Assembly: GCA_033720895.1 (NCBI GenBank)
Contig: JAWWBS010000014.1
Span: 1 to 35,145 of the forward strand
DNA: 35,145 nucleotides
Reading direction: 5' to 3'
From: Gammaproteobacteria bacterium
GTDB taxonomy: Bacteria; Pseudomonadota; Gammaproteobacteria; Natronospirales; JAJUFS01
Shown here piece after piece: positions 1-7,752 of this stretch (within the stretch, counting starts at the first letter, position 1; the number at the start of each line of letters is the position of its first letter). The translations under genes and the position numbers were made by a program. The notes under the pieces are model-generated. The model saw only the letters and a list, made by a program, of their open reading frames with translations. It searched no databases and had not been told where the DNA came from.

Positions 1-1293
1 CTTCTTGGTTGCGCCCATTTTCAGGGCCACGGCAAAACCCTGCAACAGCTCGTCTGAGCCCGCGCCGATGCTGTGCAGGCCGACGATACGCTCCTCGGGA
101 CCGACACAGACCAGCTTCATCGAGGCCTTCACCTTTTCTTTAGACAGGGCATATTCCATCGGATTGAACGTCGAGGTGTAGCACTTCACGTCACCCGGGT
201 ACTTCTCCAGTGCCTCGTCTTCCGTAAGGCCGATGGTGCCGACAGGCGGATGCGAGAAGACCACGGTAGGAATCATGTCGTAATCCAGCTTGCGGTCTTT
301 CATGCCGCCATACAGTCGGTCGGCCAGCCGCCTGCCAGCGGCAATCGCCACGGGTGTCAGCTCGATCCTGCCCGCCACATCGCCGATCGCAAACACGTTC
401 TCGAGCGAACTTTGCTGGTAGTCATCGACTGTCACGTGCCCGCGCTCGGCCAGCTCGACGCCGAGCGCGTCCAGCCCGATATCGGTATTGGGCTGCCGGC
501 CGATCGCCCAGAGAACGGCATCGTAGCCACCATGCTTTTCGCCGCTCTCGGTCGCCAGGCAAAGGCCATCGTCATCTTTCTCCAGCGCGACCGGCACGCA
601 ACCGGTCATCACGCGTATGCCGTCCTGGTTCATGGCTTCCATCAGGCGCTCGCGCAGCATGGGATCGAAACGGCGCAGCACGCTGTCCCGGCGAACCATG
701 ACCGTGACCTTCGCGCCCAGGGCGCTCAGCACGCCCGCCAGCTCGACAGCAATGTAGCCGCTGCCCACTACCAGCACCTGCTGCGGGCAGGCCTCCAGTT
801 CGAAGAAACCATCGGAGGTGATGCCAAGCTCGGCCCCGGGAATGTCCGGCAGGGACGGGCGCCCACCTGTGGCAATCAGCAGGCGTTCGGCAGTGAGCTC
901 CGTGTCGCCGACCTTGACCGTATGCGCATCGAGGCAGCGCGCCTCGCCCTCGATGACCTCGATCTCCCGCCGTTCCAGGTTGCTGGCATAAATGCCGTTC
1001 AGGCGCTGGATGTAGGCCTCGCGGTTCTCGACCAGCGTTTTCCAGTCCAGGTCGGCATTGGCAGGCGAAAAGCCGAAATCCGGGGCGCGGTGCAGGCGGT
1101 GGCGGAAATCCGCGGCGAGCCACATGACTTTTTTCGGCACGCAGCCGACATTCACGCAGGTACCGCCCAGCTTGCCCTTTTCGATGACGGCAACGCTTGC
1201 GCCGTACTCGGCCGCGCGCTGCGCCGCGGCCAGCCCGCCACTGCCGCCGCCGATCACCAGCAGGTCGTAGTCATATTCAGCTTTTTCGTGCAT
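1..1293 (-). CDS. gor: Glutathione-disulfide reductase (partial, C-terminus off the left edge)
   Basis: This flavoprotein reduces glutathione disulfide with NADPH in the cytoplasm. The 431 codons in the window start at the ATG complementary to 1291-1293, with a GAGG ribosome site 8 nt upstream. Visible are the FAD dinucleotide-binding motif (IGGGSGG, residues 14-20) and the redox-active disulfide GGTCVNVGC (Cys46/Cys51). A second nucleotide-binding motif ([12 protein letters not shown]) is followed by the arginines VRRDSVLRR expected for NADPH rather than NADH preference. The FAD-domain signature AIGRQPNT and the interface segment near [13 protein letters not shown] are also present. The window ends inside the dimerisation domain, about 20 residues before the usual C-terminus, which would contain the HPTxxEE catalytic His-Glu pair. 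The gene diverges from lemA. GGxCVNVGC and the arginines argue for glutathione reductase over dihydrolipoamide dehydrogenase. Confidence 0.93.
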   Translation of the reverse strand, partial: MHEKAEYDYDLLVIGGGSGGLAAAQRAAEYGASVAVIEKGKLGGTCVNVGCVPKKVMWLAADFRHRLHRAPDFGFSPANADLDWKTLVENREAYIQRLNGIYASNLERREIEVIEGEARCLDAHTVKVGDTELTAERLLIATGGRPSLPDIPGAELGITSDGFFELEACPQQVLVVGSGYIAVELAGVLSALGAKVTVMVRRDSVLRRFDPMLRERLMEAMNQDGIRVMTGCVPVALEKDDDGLCLATESGEKHGGYDAVLWAIGRQPNTDIGLDALGVELAERGHVTVDDYQQSSLENVFAIGDVAGRIELTPVAIAAGRRLADRLYGGMKDRKLDYDMIPTVVFSHPPVGTIGLTEDEALEKYPGDVKCYTSTFNPMEYALSKEKVKASMKLVCVGPEERIVGLHSIGAGSDELLQGFAVALKMGATKK

Positions 1294-1312
1294 CAGCAAG
1301 GCCTCGGAACGC

Positions 1313-1340
1313 TTGGGATAAGTGACTCATGCGGTATAGT
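1313..1340 (+). promoter_or_regulatory. Candidate sigma70 promoter for the lemA operon
   Basis: TTGGGA (1313-1318) and TATAGT (1335-1340) are separated by 16 nt and lie 36 nt upstream of the lemA start. The -10 box matches the consensus in 5 of 6 positions; the -35 box is weaker. The same 82-nt gap must also hold the gor promoter on the other strand, but I see no clear second promoter. Inference from sequence only. Confidence 0.4.
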
Positions 1341-1375
1341 AACCAAGAGGGGCAAACAACACGAAGGACAGCACC

Positions 1376-1948
1376 ATGGATGTCAGTACGTTCATTTTTC
1401 TCGGCCTGCTCGTCGTAGCGGTCGTCTATTTCATCACCATCTACAACAACCTCGTGCAGCTGAAGCACAACGTCTCCAAGGCATGGGCCAATATCGATGT
1501 CCTGCTGAAGCAGCGCCATGACGAGCTGCCCAAGCTGGTCGAGACCTGCAAGCAGTACATGGGTTACGAGCAGGAAACCCTGGAGAAGGTGATGAAGGCT
1601 CGCGCTGCCGTGTTCGCCGCGCGCGAGGAAGGTGACGTCAAGGGCGTGGGCCAGGCCGAGGGCATGCTGCGCATGGGGCTTGGCAACCTGTTTGCGGTCG
1701 CCGAGCAGTATCCCGACCTGAAGGCCAACGATTCCTTCCAGCACCTGCAGGCCCGCATCTCCGGCCTGGAGAATGCCATCGCCGACCGTCGCGAGTTCTA
1801 CAACGAGTCGGTCAACAACCTCAACGTGCGCATCGAGCAGTTCCCCGATGTCATCGTGGCCCGCAATCTCGGCTTCAAGGAAGCCGATCTCCTCGAATTC
1901 TCCGAGGAGGAAAAGAAGGACGTGGACATCAAGCAACTGTTCGGTTGA
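1376..1948 (+). CDS. lemA: LemA family membrane protein
   Basis: A 190-residue protein of normal LemA length. One N-terminal membrane segment (about residues 5-22) is followed by the family's conserved start of the helical domain (YNNLVQLKHNVSKAWANIDV), in which a long helical bundle faces away from the membrane. The biochemical function of LemA proteins is not settled; they are commonly encoded beside membrane proteins, HtpX-like proteases or TPM-domain proteins. The ATG follows an AAGGA site (about 1363). Its stop codon overlaps the start of the next gene (TGATG), so this is the first gene of a translationally coupled operon with three GIDE-type membrane proteins. Family assignment is secure; the role here is unknown. 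Confidence 0.92.
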   Translation: MDVSTFIFLGLLVVAVVYFITIYNNLVQLKHNVSKAWANIDVLLKQRHDELPKLVETCKQYMGYEQETLEKVMKARAAVFAAREEGDVKGVGQAEGMLRMGLGNLFAVAEQYPDLKANDSFQHLQARISGLENAIADRREFYNESVNNLNVRIEQFPDVIVARNLGFKEADLLEFSEEEKKDVDIKQLFG

Positions 1949-2982
1949 TGGTCGACTTCTTCCGGGAGCTGGTCCAGGAATCAGCCGTACATGATTTCTG
2001 GCTGATCTGGCTGGCAGGCGTCGCCGTGGCGCTGCGGGGCATCTACCTGGCGCGTGAATACTGGCAGACCTCGCGCCTGGTCGAGGACCTGCCGCCTTCC
2101 CGCACGCGCTCGGCAGCGCAAGGTTACGTGCAGCTGGTCGGTGTCATCCAGGACGATGGAAACCTGGTCACTTCGCCGCTGAACGGCGACAAGGTCGCCT
2201 GGTGGTCCTTTACCGAGCAGGAACTTCTACAGGGGTCGGGTCGCAATATGCCGGTCGGCGTAATGATTGCCTACCTGGCGGCCATGTTCTTTTTTCCGCG
2301 GGCAAGAATCTTTTCCTCGAAGCAGAGCAACAGTCCCTTCGTCGTTAAAGACGACACCGGCATGTGCGCGGTCTACCCGGAGGACGCGCGGGTCATTGCA
2401 GCGGACAAGCGGACAGGAGAGGGCTGGTCCAGCCCGGAGATCAAGCCGGAGGATCGCGTCCTGCAAGGCGAAAAGGCACAAGTGACACGACGGCGCGGAT
2501 CGAGACGCAGCTGGGACGATGGTCGGAAACGAATTGTCGAATACCGCCTCAGCCCTGGCGAGCGTATTTATGCGATCGGCCGGTTTGAATCTTTCAACTA
2601 TCAGGTCGAAGTCAACGAACTGCATGCTGAAAGCATCGACGTGCTGGCCGAGATGCAACAGGACAAAGCATCGATACTGGAGCGCTTCGACAGCAACCAG
2701 GATGGCAAACTGGATGCCGCCGAATGGGCGCGGCTGCGACGTGCGGCCAATGTCGAAGCCTCGATGCGATTGCGTGGTCGCGTCCGCCGCGAAACGCGGC
2801 ACCGGATCCGCAAGCCCGATGCCGACAACCGCTTTGTCATCATAAGCCTGGATGACCCCGCGCTCGGCCCCGCGCTGCGCCGCCGCGCCATGCTCTGGCT
2901 GCTGGCCTTCTTCAGCCTGGGCACTGCCTGCCTGCTCGCGTTCAACCTGCGCGTCGCGCTGTCGCCCTTGCTGGGCAGCTGA
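1948..2982 (+). CDS. GIDE/BAM-domain membrane protein with an EF-hand, paralogue 1
   Basis: Unnamed 344-residue protein of the 'E3 ubiquitin ligase family' (GIDE/BAM domain, related to the inter-membrane domain of eukaryotic MUL1) but without a RING finger. The layout is an N-terminal TM (about residues 17-36) and the family signature SRTRSAAQGYVQLVG. Next come the conserved core VVKDDTG and the segment LSPGERIYAIGRF. An EF-hand loop DSNQDGKLDAAE (residues 248-259) precedes a C-terminal TM (about 313-335). A further hydrophobic stretch, MPVGVMIAYLAAMFFF, sits inside the GIDE domain and is missing from the two paralogues. Start chosen at ATG 1948, overlapping the lemA stop by one base; a TTG one codon upstream is possible. 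Enzymatic ubiquitin ligase activity is not implied, since no RING is present. A role linked to LemA in the envelope is an inference. Confidence 0.85.
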   Translation: MVDFFRELVQESAVHDFWLIWLAGVAVALRGIYLAREYWQTSRLVEDLPPSRTRSAAQGYVQLVGVIQDDGNLVTSPLNGDKVAWWSFTEQELLQGSGRNMPVGVMIAYLAAMFFFPRARIFSSKQSNSPFVVKDDTGMCAVYPEDARVIAADKRTGEGWSSPEIKPEDRVLQGEKAQVTRRRGSRRSWDDGRKRIVEYRLSPGERIYAIGRFESFNYQVEVNELHAESIDVLAEMQQDKASILERFDSNQDGKLDAAEWARLRRAANVEASMRLRGRVRRETRHRIRKPDADNRFVIISLDDPALGPALRRRAMLWLLAFFSLGTACLLAFNLRVALSPLLGS

Positions 2983-2989
2983 GGCCAGC

Positions 2990-3916
2990 GTGTTCGCGCC
3001 GGTCGAATCATTCCTGCTTGATGCCAACAGCACGCTTGTCGTGGTTCTGTCGTTGCTGTGGGCACTGTTTTCGCTGGTACTGCTGTCGCTGTCGCTACGG
3101 GACGGGCGCCTGCTGAGGATCATCGCGGGCACGATGACAGAACGGGTCGCCAGCGCGACCCAGGGCTATACCGAGCTACATGGCAAGGCCGTGCTGCTGA
3201 AGGGTCCGGTCATTCGTTCGCCGGGTGGCCGTGCCTGTGCCTGGTATCGAACCTGGCATACCGAACCACCGGTAACGGCGGAAGACGAGCGCAGCGTCTT
3301 CATGACAACCTATAAGCACACGCCGGGACAACTTCAGAATTACAAGAACACGATGTTCGGAGAAAGCAGCGACGAGTTGTTCGGTATTGATGACGGTACG
3401 GGAATCTGCATCATCGATCCGGAAGACGCAGGCGTGCTGCCCAGCGCGCGGGCCTGGCGTATCACCAACGGTGCTAGAAGGTTCCGTGAACACTACATCC
3501 TGGAAGGCGACGACCTCTACGTCTGCGGCTGGTTCCGGACCCTCAACCACGAAGGCATCGAGCACGAGCGCGGTGCGGAAGTCGCGGCACGCATCGGCCT
3601 GTGGAAGCGAACAGGCATGCCGGAGCTGCTGGCCGAGTTCGACCGCAATGGCGACGGCGAGCTGGACCCGGATGAATGGCAGGCCGTGCGCGACAAGGCC
3701 ATCAAGGAAATCGAGCGCGAGTACCGTCAACGGGTGCTGGACCGGACACCGCACCTGATACATGCACCCGCGGACGGGCGGCCGTTCATCATTGGCGCCG
3801 CGACGGAGCCTGATTTGCTGGACCAGCTGAAAAAACGGATCATCGTACGCAGCTTGTTGGCAAGCGGCATTCTCGCTGTCATCTTCTACGTACTCGACCT
3901 GAGAGGAATGCTTTGA
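2990..3916 (+). CDS. GIDE/BAM-domain membrane protein with an EF-hand, paralogue 2
   Basis: A 309-residue paralogue of its two neighbours. The start is GTG 2990, 7 nt after the preceding stop, with GAGG (2981-2984) five nt upstream; longer readings would overlap the previous gene. It has an N-terminal TM (about residues 14-33) and a GIDE-type domain with degenerate signature SATQGYTELHG. The conserved IDDGTGICIIDPEDA follows, then LEGDDLYVCGWF. A complete EF-hand loop DRNGDGELDPDE (residues 218-229) is followed by Trp. The segment HAPADGRPFIIG matches the PPDGRPFILS of paralogue 3, and a C-terminal TM closes the protein. This is the most diverged of the three copies in the N-terminal half. 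No RING finger or protease motif is visible. Function unknown. Confidence 0.85.
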   Translation: MFAPVESFLLDANSTLVVVLSLLWALFSLVLLSLSLRDGRLLRIIAGTMTERVASATQGYTELHGKAVLLKGPVIRSPGGRACAWYRTWHTEPPVTAEDERSVFMTTYKHTPGQLQNYKNTMFGESSDELFGIDDGTGICIIDPEDAGVLPSARAWRITNGARRFREHYILEGDDLYVCGWFRTLNHEGIEHERGAEVAARIGLWKRTGMPELLAEFDRNGDGELDPDEWQAVRDKAIKEIEREYRQRVLDRTPHLIHAPADGRPFIIGAATEPDLLDQLKKRIIVRSLLASGILAVIFYVLDLRGML

Positions 3917-4848
3917 TGGGATCCGGACTGGCTGCTCAAATCCAGGTCATGCAGACCGATGACTATGTCATTGCCTGTGTCTTTGCCGCCGCGGCCTGCC
4001 TGGGTGGCTTCTGGTGGTGGTTTCGCTCGATGAAGCGGGCGCGCCTGATCGAAGACACGCCGACCTCGAAATGCCGTTCGGCAGCGCAAGGTTACGTCGA
4101 GCTGATCGGCATGCAGGAGATGATGCCGGGCGAACCGATCAAGGCACCGCTGACCGGCAAGAATGCCACCTGGTGGGCCTACGATATCGAGGAAAAGCGC
4201 ACGACCTATTCCAAGGGCAAGCGGGAGACGCGCTGGGTGTCGATCGAGTCCGACACCTCGGGCGAGATTTTCCTAGTCAAGGACGATACGGGCGAGTGCA
4301 TCATCGACCCGGACCATGCCGAAGTGCACGAAAGCGAAAAGGATGTCTGGTACGGCAGTTCGCGCCGACCGACCAACACGCCCAAGACCAGCTCCATGTT
4401 CGGGGGCCGCTACCGCTACACCGAGCGCCGGATGCGGGTGGGTGATCCGATCTATGCAATCGGTTTCTACGAAACCCGTGGGCGGCAGCAGGACCCCATG
4501 CACAAGCGCAACGAAGTCGCCGAGCTGCTGGGCGAATGGAAGAAAGACCAGCGCAGCCTGCTGAACAAGTTCGATACCGACAAGGACGGCCAGATCGACC
4601 TGCAGGAGTGGGAATCGGTGCGCGCCGAGGCGGAGCGCATGATCGAAGCGCGTGCTCGCGAGGCCGCACTGGCACCAGACATCAATTTGTTGCTGTGCCC
4701 GCCGGACGGGCGGCCCTTCATTCTCTCGACCGTCCCTGAGAAGCAGCTGACCCGGAAGTTCCGTATCCGCGCGGTTTTCGGGCTGGTCGGCTTTCTTGGC
4801 GGCGGCGCAAGTGGTACCTTTTTGCTCCTCGCGCGAAACCTGATCTGA
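3916..4848 (+). CDS. GIDE/BAM-domain membrane protein with an EF-hand, paralogue 3
   Basis: A 310-residue paralogue whose ATG shares one base with the previous stop codon; a purine-rich GAGAGGA lies at 3901-3907. The N-terminal TM is at about residues 15-36. The best match to the family signature in the set follows (DTPTSKCRSAAQGYVELIG), then KNATWWAYDIEEK, VKDDTGECIIDPDHA and MRVGDPIYAIGFYE. An EF-hand loop DTDKDGQIDLQE (residues 220-231) comes next, then PPDGRPFIL and a C-terminal TM ending just before the stop. Last gene of the lemA operon. Two outer TM segments around a soluble domain match the MUL1-like topology known for GIDE proteins, but bacterial members lack the RING module. Calcium binding is predicted from the loop, not shown. 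Confidence 0.87.
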   Translation: MGSGLAAQIQVMQTDDYVIACVFAAAACLGGFWWWFRSMKRARLIEDTPTSKCRSAAQGYVELIGMQEMMPGEPIKAPLTGKNATWWAYDIEEKRTTYSKGKRETRWVSIESDTSGEIFLVKDDTGECIIDPDHAEVHESEKDVWYGSSRRPTNTPKTSSMFGGRYRYTERRMRVGDPIYAIGFYETRGRQQDPMHKRNEVAELLGEWKKDQRSLLNKFDTDKDGQIDLQEWESVRAEAERMIEARAREAALAPDINLLLCPPDGRPFILSTVPEKQLTRKFRIRAVFGLVGFLGGGASGTFLLLARNLI

Positions 4849-4872
4849 GCAGGATCAGGCCTTGTCGCAGCC

Positions 4873-4888
4873 GCCTCGATCGTGAGGC
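4873..4888 (+). terminator. Hairpin after the lemA operon (weak terminator candidate)
   Basis: GCCTC-GATCGT-GAGGC forms a 5-bp stem 25 nt after the stop of paralogue 3. No U-tract follows immediately, so it may be a weak or Rho-assisted end, or only a structure in the prlC leader. Confidence 0.25.
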
Positions 4889-4894
4889 AACCGA

Positions 4895-4909
4895 TTGATT
4901 TCAAATCAA
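4895..4909. promoter_or_regulatory. Perfect palindrome TTGATTTCAAATCAA upstream of prlC
   Basis: Two 7-base arms around a single C form an exact inverted repeat 18 nt before the prlC ATG, in an AT-rich island inside GC-rich DNA. It could be an operator or a small mRNA hairpin. No known regulator can be assigned. Confidence 0.35.
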
Positions 4910-4927
4910 AAAGGCTTTCCTATCACC

Positions 4928-6979
4928 ATGAGCAATACCCGCAAGCAACAGCCAGCCAATCCGCTGCTGGCTGACAGCGACCTGCCGCTGTTCGACGCCA
5001 TCCAGGCAGAGCATGTCAGTCCTGCGATCGACCAGCTGCTGGCCGATAATCGGGCCCGGCTGTCCGAACTGCTGACGCAGGAAAACCTCGACTGGGACGG
5101 GCTGATGCAGCCACTCGAGGCGATGGATGACCAACTCAACCAGGCCTGGTCGCCGGTGGTGCACCTGAACGCCGTGGTCAATTCACCGGCGCTGCGCGAC
5201 GCCTATAACGAGAACATTCCCAAGCTTTCGGACTACGAGACGGAAATGGGCCAGAACCGGCAGCTGTTCGACGCCTTCAGGTCGCTGGCTGACCGGCAGG
5301 ACGAACTCGGCCTGGATGCCGCCCAACGCAAGGTGCTGGCCGACGAGCTGCGTGACTTCCGGCTTTCCGGCGTGGACCTTCCCGAGGACAAGCAGGCGCG
5401 CTTCAAGGAAATCCAGCAACAGCTTTCCAGCCTGCAGGCAAAATTCGAGGAGAACCTGATCGATGCGGCAGCGGCCTGGCACCTGAAGGTGACCGAAGAA
5501 AGGCAACTGGCCGGCATACCGGATGATGCCATTGCGCGGGCGCGCGGCATCGCCCAGGAAGGCGGGCATGACGGCTGGTGGTTCGCACTCGACTTTCCGC
5601 ATTACCACGCCATAGCGACGCATGCCGAAAACGAGGAGCTGCGTCGCGCCATGTACGAGGCATGGGTCACCCGTGGCTCGGACCAGGGCCCGACGGCCGG
5701 CACCTACGACAACAGCGACATCATGCGCGAGATACTCGCACTCCGTCAGGAAGAAGCCGGACTGCTTGGCTACGACAATTTTGCCGAGGTCTCGCTGGCC
5801 AGCAAGATGGCGGACTCCACGGAAGAAGTGGAAACCTTCCTGCTTCGCCTGCTCGAGCGCGTCAAACCCCGGGCCGAGCAGGAGTTTGCTGCGCTGTGCG
5901 ATTTTGCGCGCGATGAGCTTGGCATGAAGACGGTCAATGCCTGGGATACCGGCTTTGCCAGCGAGCGACTGCGCAAGGCGCGCTACGATCTGTCGCAGCA
6001 GGAGCTGAAGCCTTACTTCCCGCTGCAGAAAGCCATTGACGGGCTGTTCTGGCTGGTCGGCGAGCTTTACGGCTTCAGCGTGAAGGAAACCGCCGCCAGC
6101 CACACCTGGCACCCGGATGTGCGCTTGTTCGAGATCACCGATGCCAATGGCGAGCACCGCGGCCGGCTATACATGGACCTGTTCGCCCGGCCGCAGAAAC
6201 GCAGCGGCGCGTGGATGGACGAGGTCAAGAACCGCTTCCGCAAGTCCTCCGGCCTGCAGCACCCGGTGGCCCACCTGGTCTGCAATTTCTCCCCGCCGGG
6301 GAAAGATGGCAAACCGGCGACATTGACGCATGACGACGTGCAGACCCTGTTCCACGAGTTCGGTCACTGCCTGCATCACCTGTCGACGCAGGTTGACTAC
6401 CCGAGCGTGGCCGGCATCAATGGCGTGGCCTGGGATGCGGTCGAGCTGCCAAGCCAGTTCCACGAGAATTTCTGCTGGGATCGCGACATTCTCAAGCGCC
6501 TCACGGCGCACGTCGACAGCGGCGAGTCGCTGCCCGATGTACTGATCGACCGCATGCTGGCGGCGCGGCATTTCAATGCCGGCCTGTTCCTGGTGCGCCA
6601 GCTGGAATTTGCGCTGTTCGATCTCCGGCTGCACCGCCAGCCGGGCGCGGACGTGGGAGCAACCCTGGCAGCCACCCGCCAGGAAGTGGCGGTGGTTCCG
6701 GCGCCGGCATTCAATCGCTTTGCGCATGGTTTTTCGCATATCTTTGCAGGTGGCTATGCCGCCGGGTATTACAGTTATCTGTGGGCCGAGGTGATGTCTT
6801 CGGATGCCTTTGGTGCCTTCGAAGAAGCCGGTCTGCTGGACAAGGCGACCGGGCGACGCTTCCTGAACTGCATCCTTGAAAAGGGGGGCAGTGCGGAGCC
6901 GGGCGAACTGTTTGTCGCCTTCCGCGGCCGCGCCGCCAATGAGGATGCTTTTCTCCGCCATCACGGCATGGACAAGTAA
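4928..6979 (+). CDS. prlC: Oligopeptidase A (M3 family zinc metallopeptidase)
   Basis: Cytoplasmic zinc peptidase that degrades short peptides, including cleaved signal peptides. At 683 residues it is the size of E. coli PrlC (680). The catalytic zinc motif HEFGH lies at residues 476-480, and the third ligand is probably Glu506 in VELPSQ, matching M3 spacing. The N-terminal NPLL..DLPLFDAIQAEHVSPAI is typical of the family. I chose ATG 4928 because it fits the family N-terminus, although its ribosome site is poor. A TTG at 4895 with GAGG 7 nt upstream would add 11 residues and starts inside the palindrome. The gene follows the GIDE operon by 79 nt and is followed closely by an SH3-domain protein gene. 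Confidence 0.95.
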   Translation: MSNTRKQQPANPLLADSDLPLFDAIQAEHVSPAIDQLLADNRARLSELLTQENLDWDGLMQPLEAMDDQLNQAWSPVVHLNAVVNSPALRDAYNENIPKLSDYETEMGQNRQLFDAFRSLADRQDELGLDAAQRKVLADELRDFRLSGVDLPEDKQARFKEIQQQLSSLQAKFEENLIDAAAAWHLKVTEERQLAGIPDDAIARARGIAQEGGHDGWWFALDFPHYHAIATHAENEELRRAMYEAWVTRGSDQGPTAGTYDNSDIMREILALRQEEAGLLGYDNFAEVSLASKMADSTEEVETFLLRLLERVKPRAEQEFAALCDFARDELGMKTVNAWDTGFASERLRKARYDLSQQELKPYFPLQKAIDGLFWLVGELYGFSVKETAASHTWHPDVRLFEITDANGEHRGRLYMDLFARPQKRSGAWMDEVKNRFRKSSGLQHPVAHLVCNFSPPGKDGKPATLTHDDVQTLFHEFGHCLHHLSTQVDYPSVAGINGVAWDAVELPSQFHENFCWDRDILKRLTAHVDSGESLPDVLIDRMLAARHFNAGLFLVRQLEFALFDLRLHRQPGADVGATLAATRQEVAVVPAPAFNRFAHGFSHIFAGGYAAGYYSYLWAEVMSSDAFGAFEEAGLLDKATGRRFLNCILEKGGSAEPGELFVAFRGRAANEDAFLRHHGMDK

Positions 6980-7004
6980 CTAGCAAGGGAAACGGGGCGA
7001 CACA

Positions 7005-7751
7005 ATGAATAGAGCATTCCGGGGAATGCTGCTGCTTGTCGGGATGGGCTGCATGCCCTTGCTGGCAGGCGAGCCGGCGAACAGCGAGCCACTGTACGTA
7101 TCGCATGGCGAGCGCGTGCCGTTGCGGGCGCAACCCGACCCGTCGGCCGCCATTACCGCTTACCTTGCAGCGGGCGACGCGGTGACCGTAACGGGCAGGC
7201 AGGCCGGCTTTGCCAGCGTGGCGGCCGGCAGCAAGACCGGCTGGATTCTCACCACCGACCTCGGCTCCACACCACCGCCACGCCTGCAGGTCAGCCAGCT
7301 GGAGTCGCAGCTGGATCGCCAGCAGCGGGATTCGTCTGCCCGCATCAGCGAACTCGAGGCCAACGTTGCCACGCTGCAACAGCAATTGCGCAGCGCGCAG
7401 GCCAGTGCGCGGAATGCACGCAGCAACCTGGAGGAGAACTCGTCGGAGCAGACGGCCGAGCTCAACGACGCCAGGGTTCGCATCGACACACTGGAAGACG
7501 ACAACGAGCGGCTGCGGCAGGCGCTGGCTGCAGCCGAGGAGCAGATCGACACGCTCAAGCTGGCCAACGAGGCCAACGCCATGTTGCAGCGAGTTCCCAC
7601 GCGCAAGCGCGAGCAGGAAGAGCGCTGGGTCAGCAAGGACCTGGGCTGGTTGCTGGGAGGTGGACTCGGCGTATTGCTGCTTGGCCTGCTGCTCGGCATC
7701 ACCTGGCGCAACCGGCAATTGCGCAAGCGCTACCACGGCATGGAACTCTGA
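7005..7751 (+). CDS. SH3-domain/coiled-coil membrane-anchored protein (TIGR04211, YgiM-like)
   Basis: A 248-residue envelope protein. An N-terminal signal peptide (about residues 1-21, ending LLAG) is followed by a bacterial SH3 domain (about 28-85, with YVSHGERVPLRAQPD and GWILTTDLG). A long coiled coil rich in Leu, Glu, Gln and Arg (about 93-195) leads to one TM segment (about 210-230) and a short basic cytoplasmic tail (WRNRQLRKRYHGMEL). This order is that of E. coli YgiM and the TIGR04211 family. The SH3 domain therefore lies in the periplasm. Function is not established in the family; peptidoglycan binding is a common suggestion. The stop is one base before the xthA start, so the two genes are probably co-transcribed. 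Confidence 0.85.
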   Translation: MNRAFRGMLLLVGMGCMPLLAGEPANSEPLYVSHGERVPLRAQPDPSAAITAYLAAGDAVTVTGRQAGFASVAAGSKTGWILTTDLGSTPPPRLQVSQLESQLDRQQRDSSARISELEANVATLQQQLRSAQASARNARSNLEENSSEQTAELNDARVRIDTLEDDNERLRQALAAAEEQIDTLKLANEANAMLQRVPTRKREQEERWVSKDLGWLLGGGLGVLLLGLLLGITWRNRQLRKRYHGMEL

Positions 7752-7752
7752 A

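Noticed and set aside
73-1521. Long plus-strand open frame opposite glutathione reductase
   Set aside because: It is the antisense shadow of gor, runs into lemA, has no ribosome site and shows no recognisable domain.
1948-4848. Functional E3 ubiquitin ligases
   Set aside because: The family label comes from the GIDE/BAM domain of MUL1. None of the three proteins has a RING finger or the cysteine/histidine pattern needed for zinc-dependent ligase activity.
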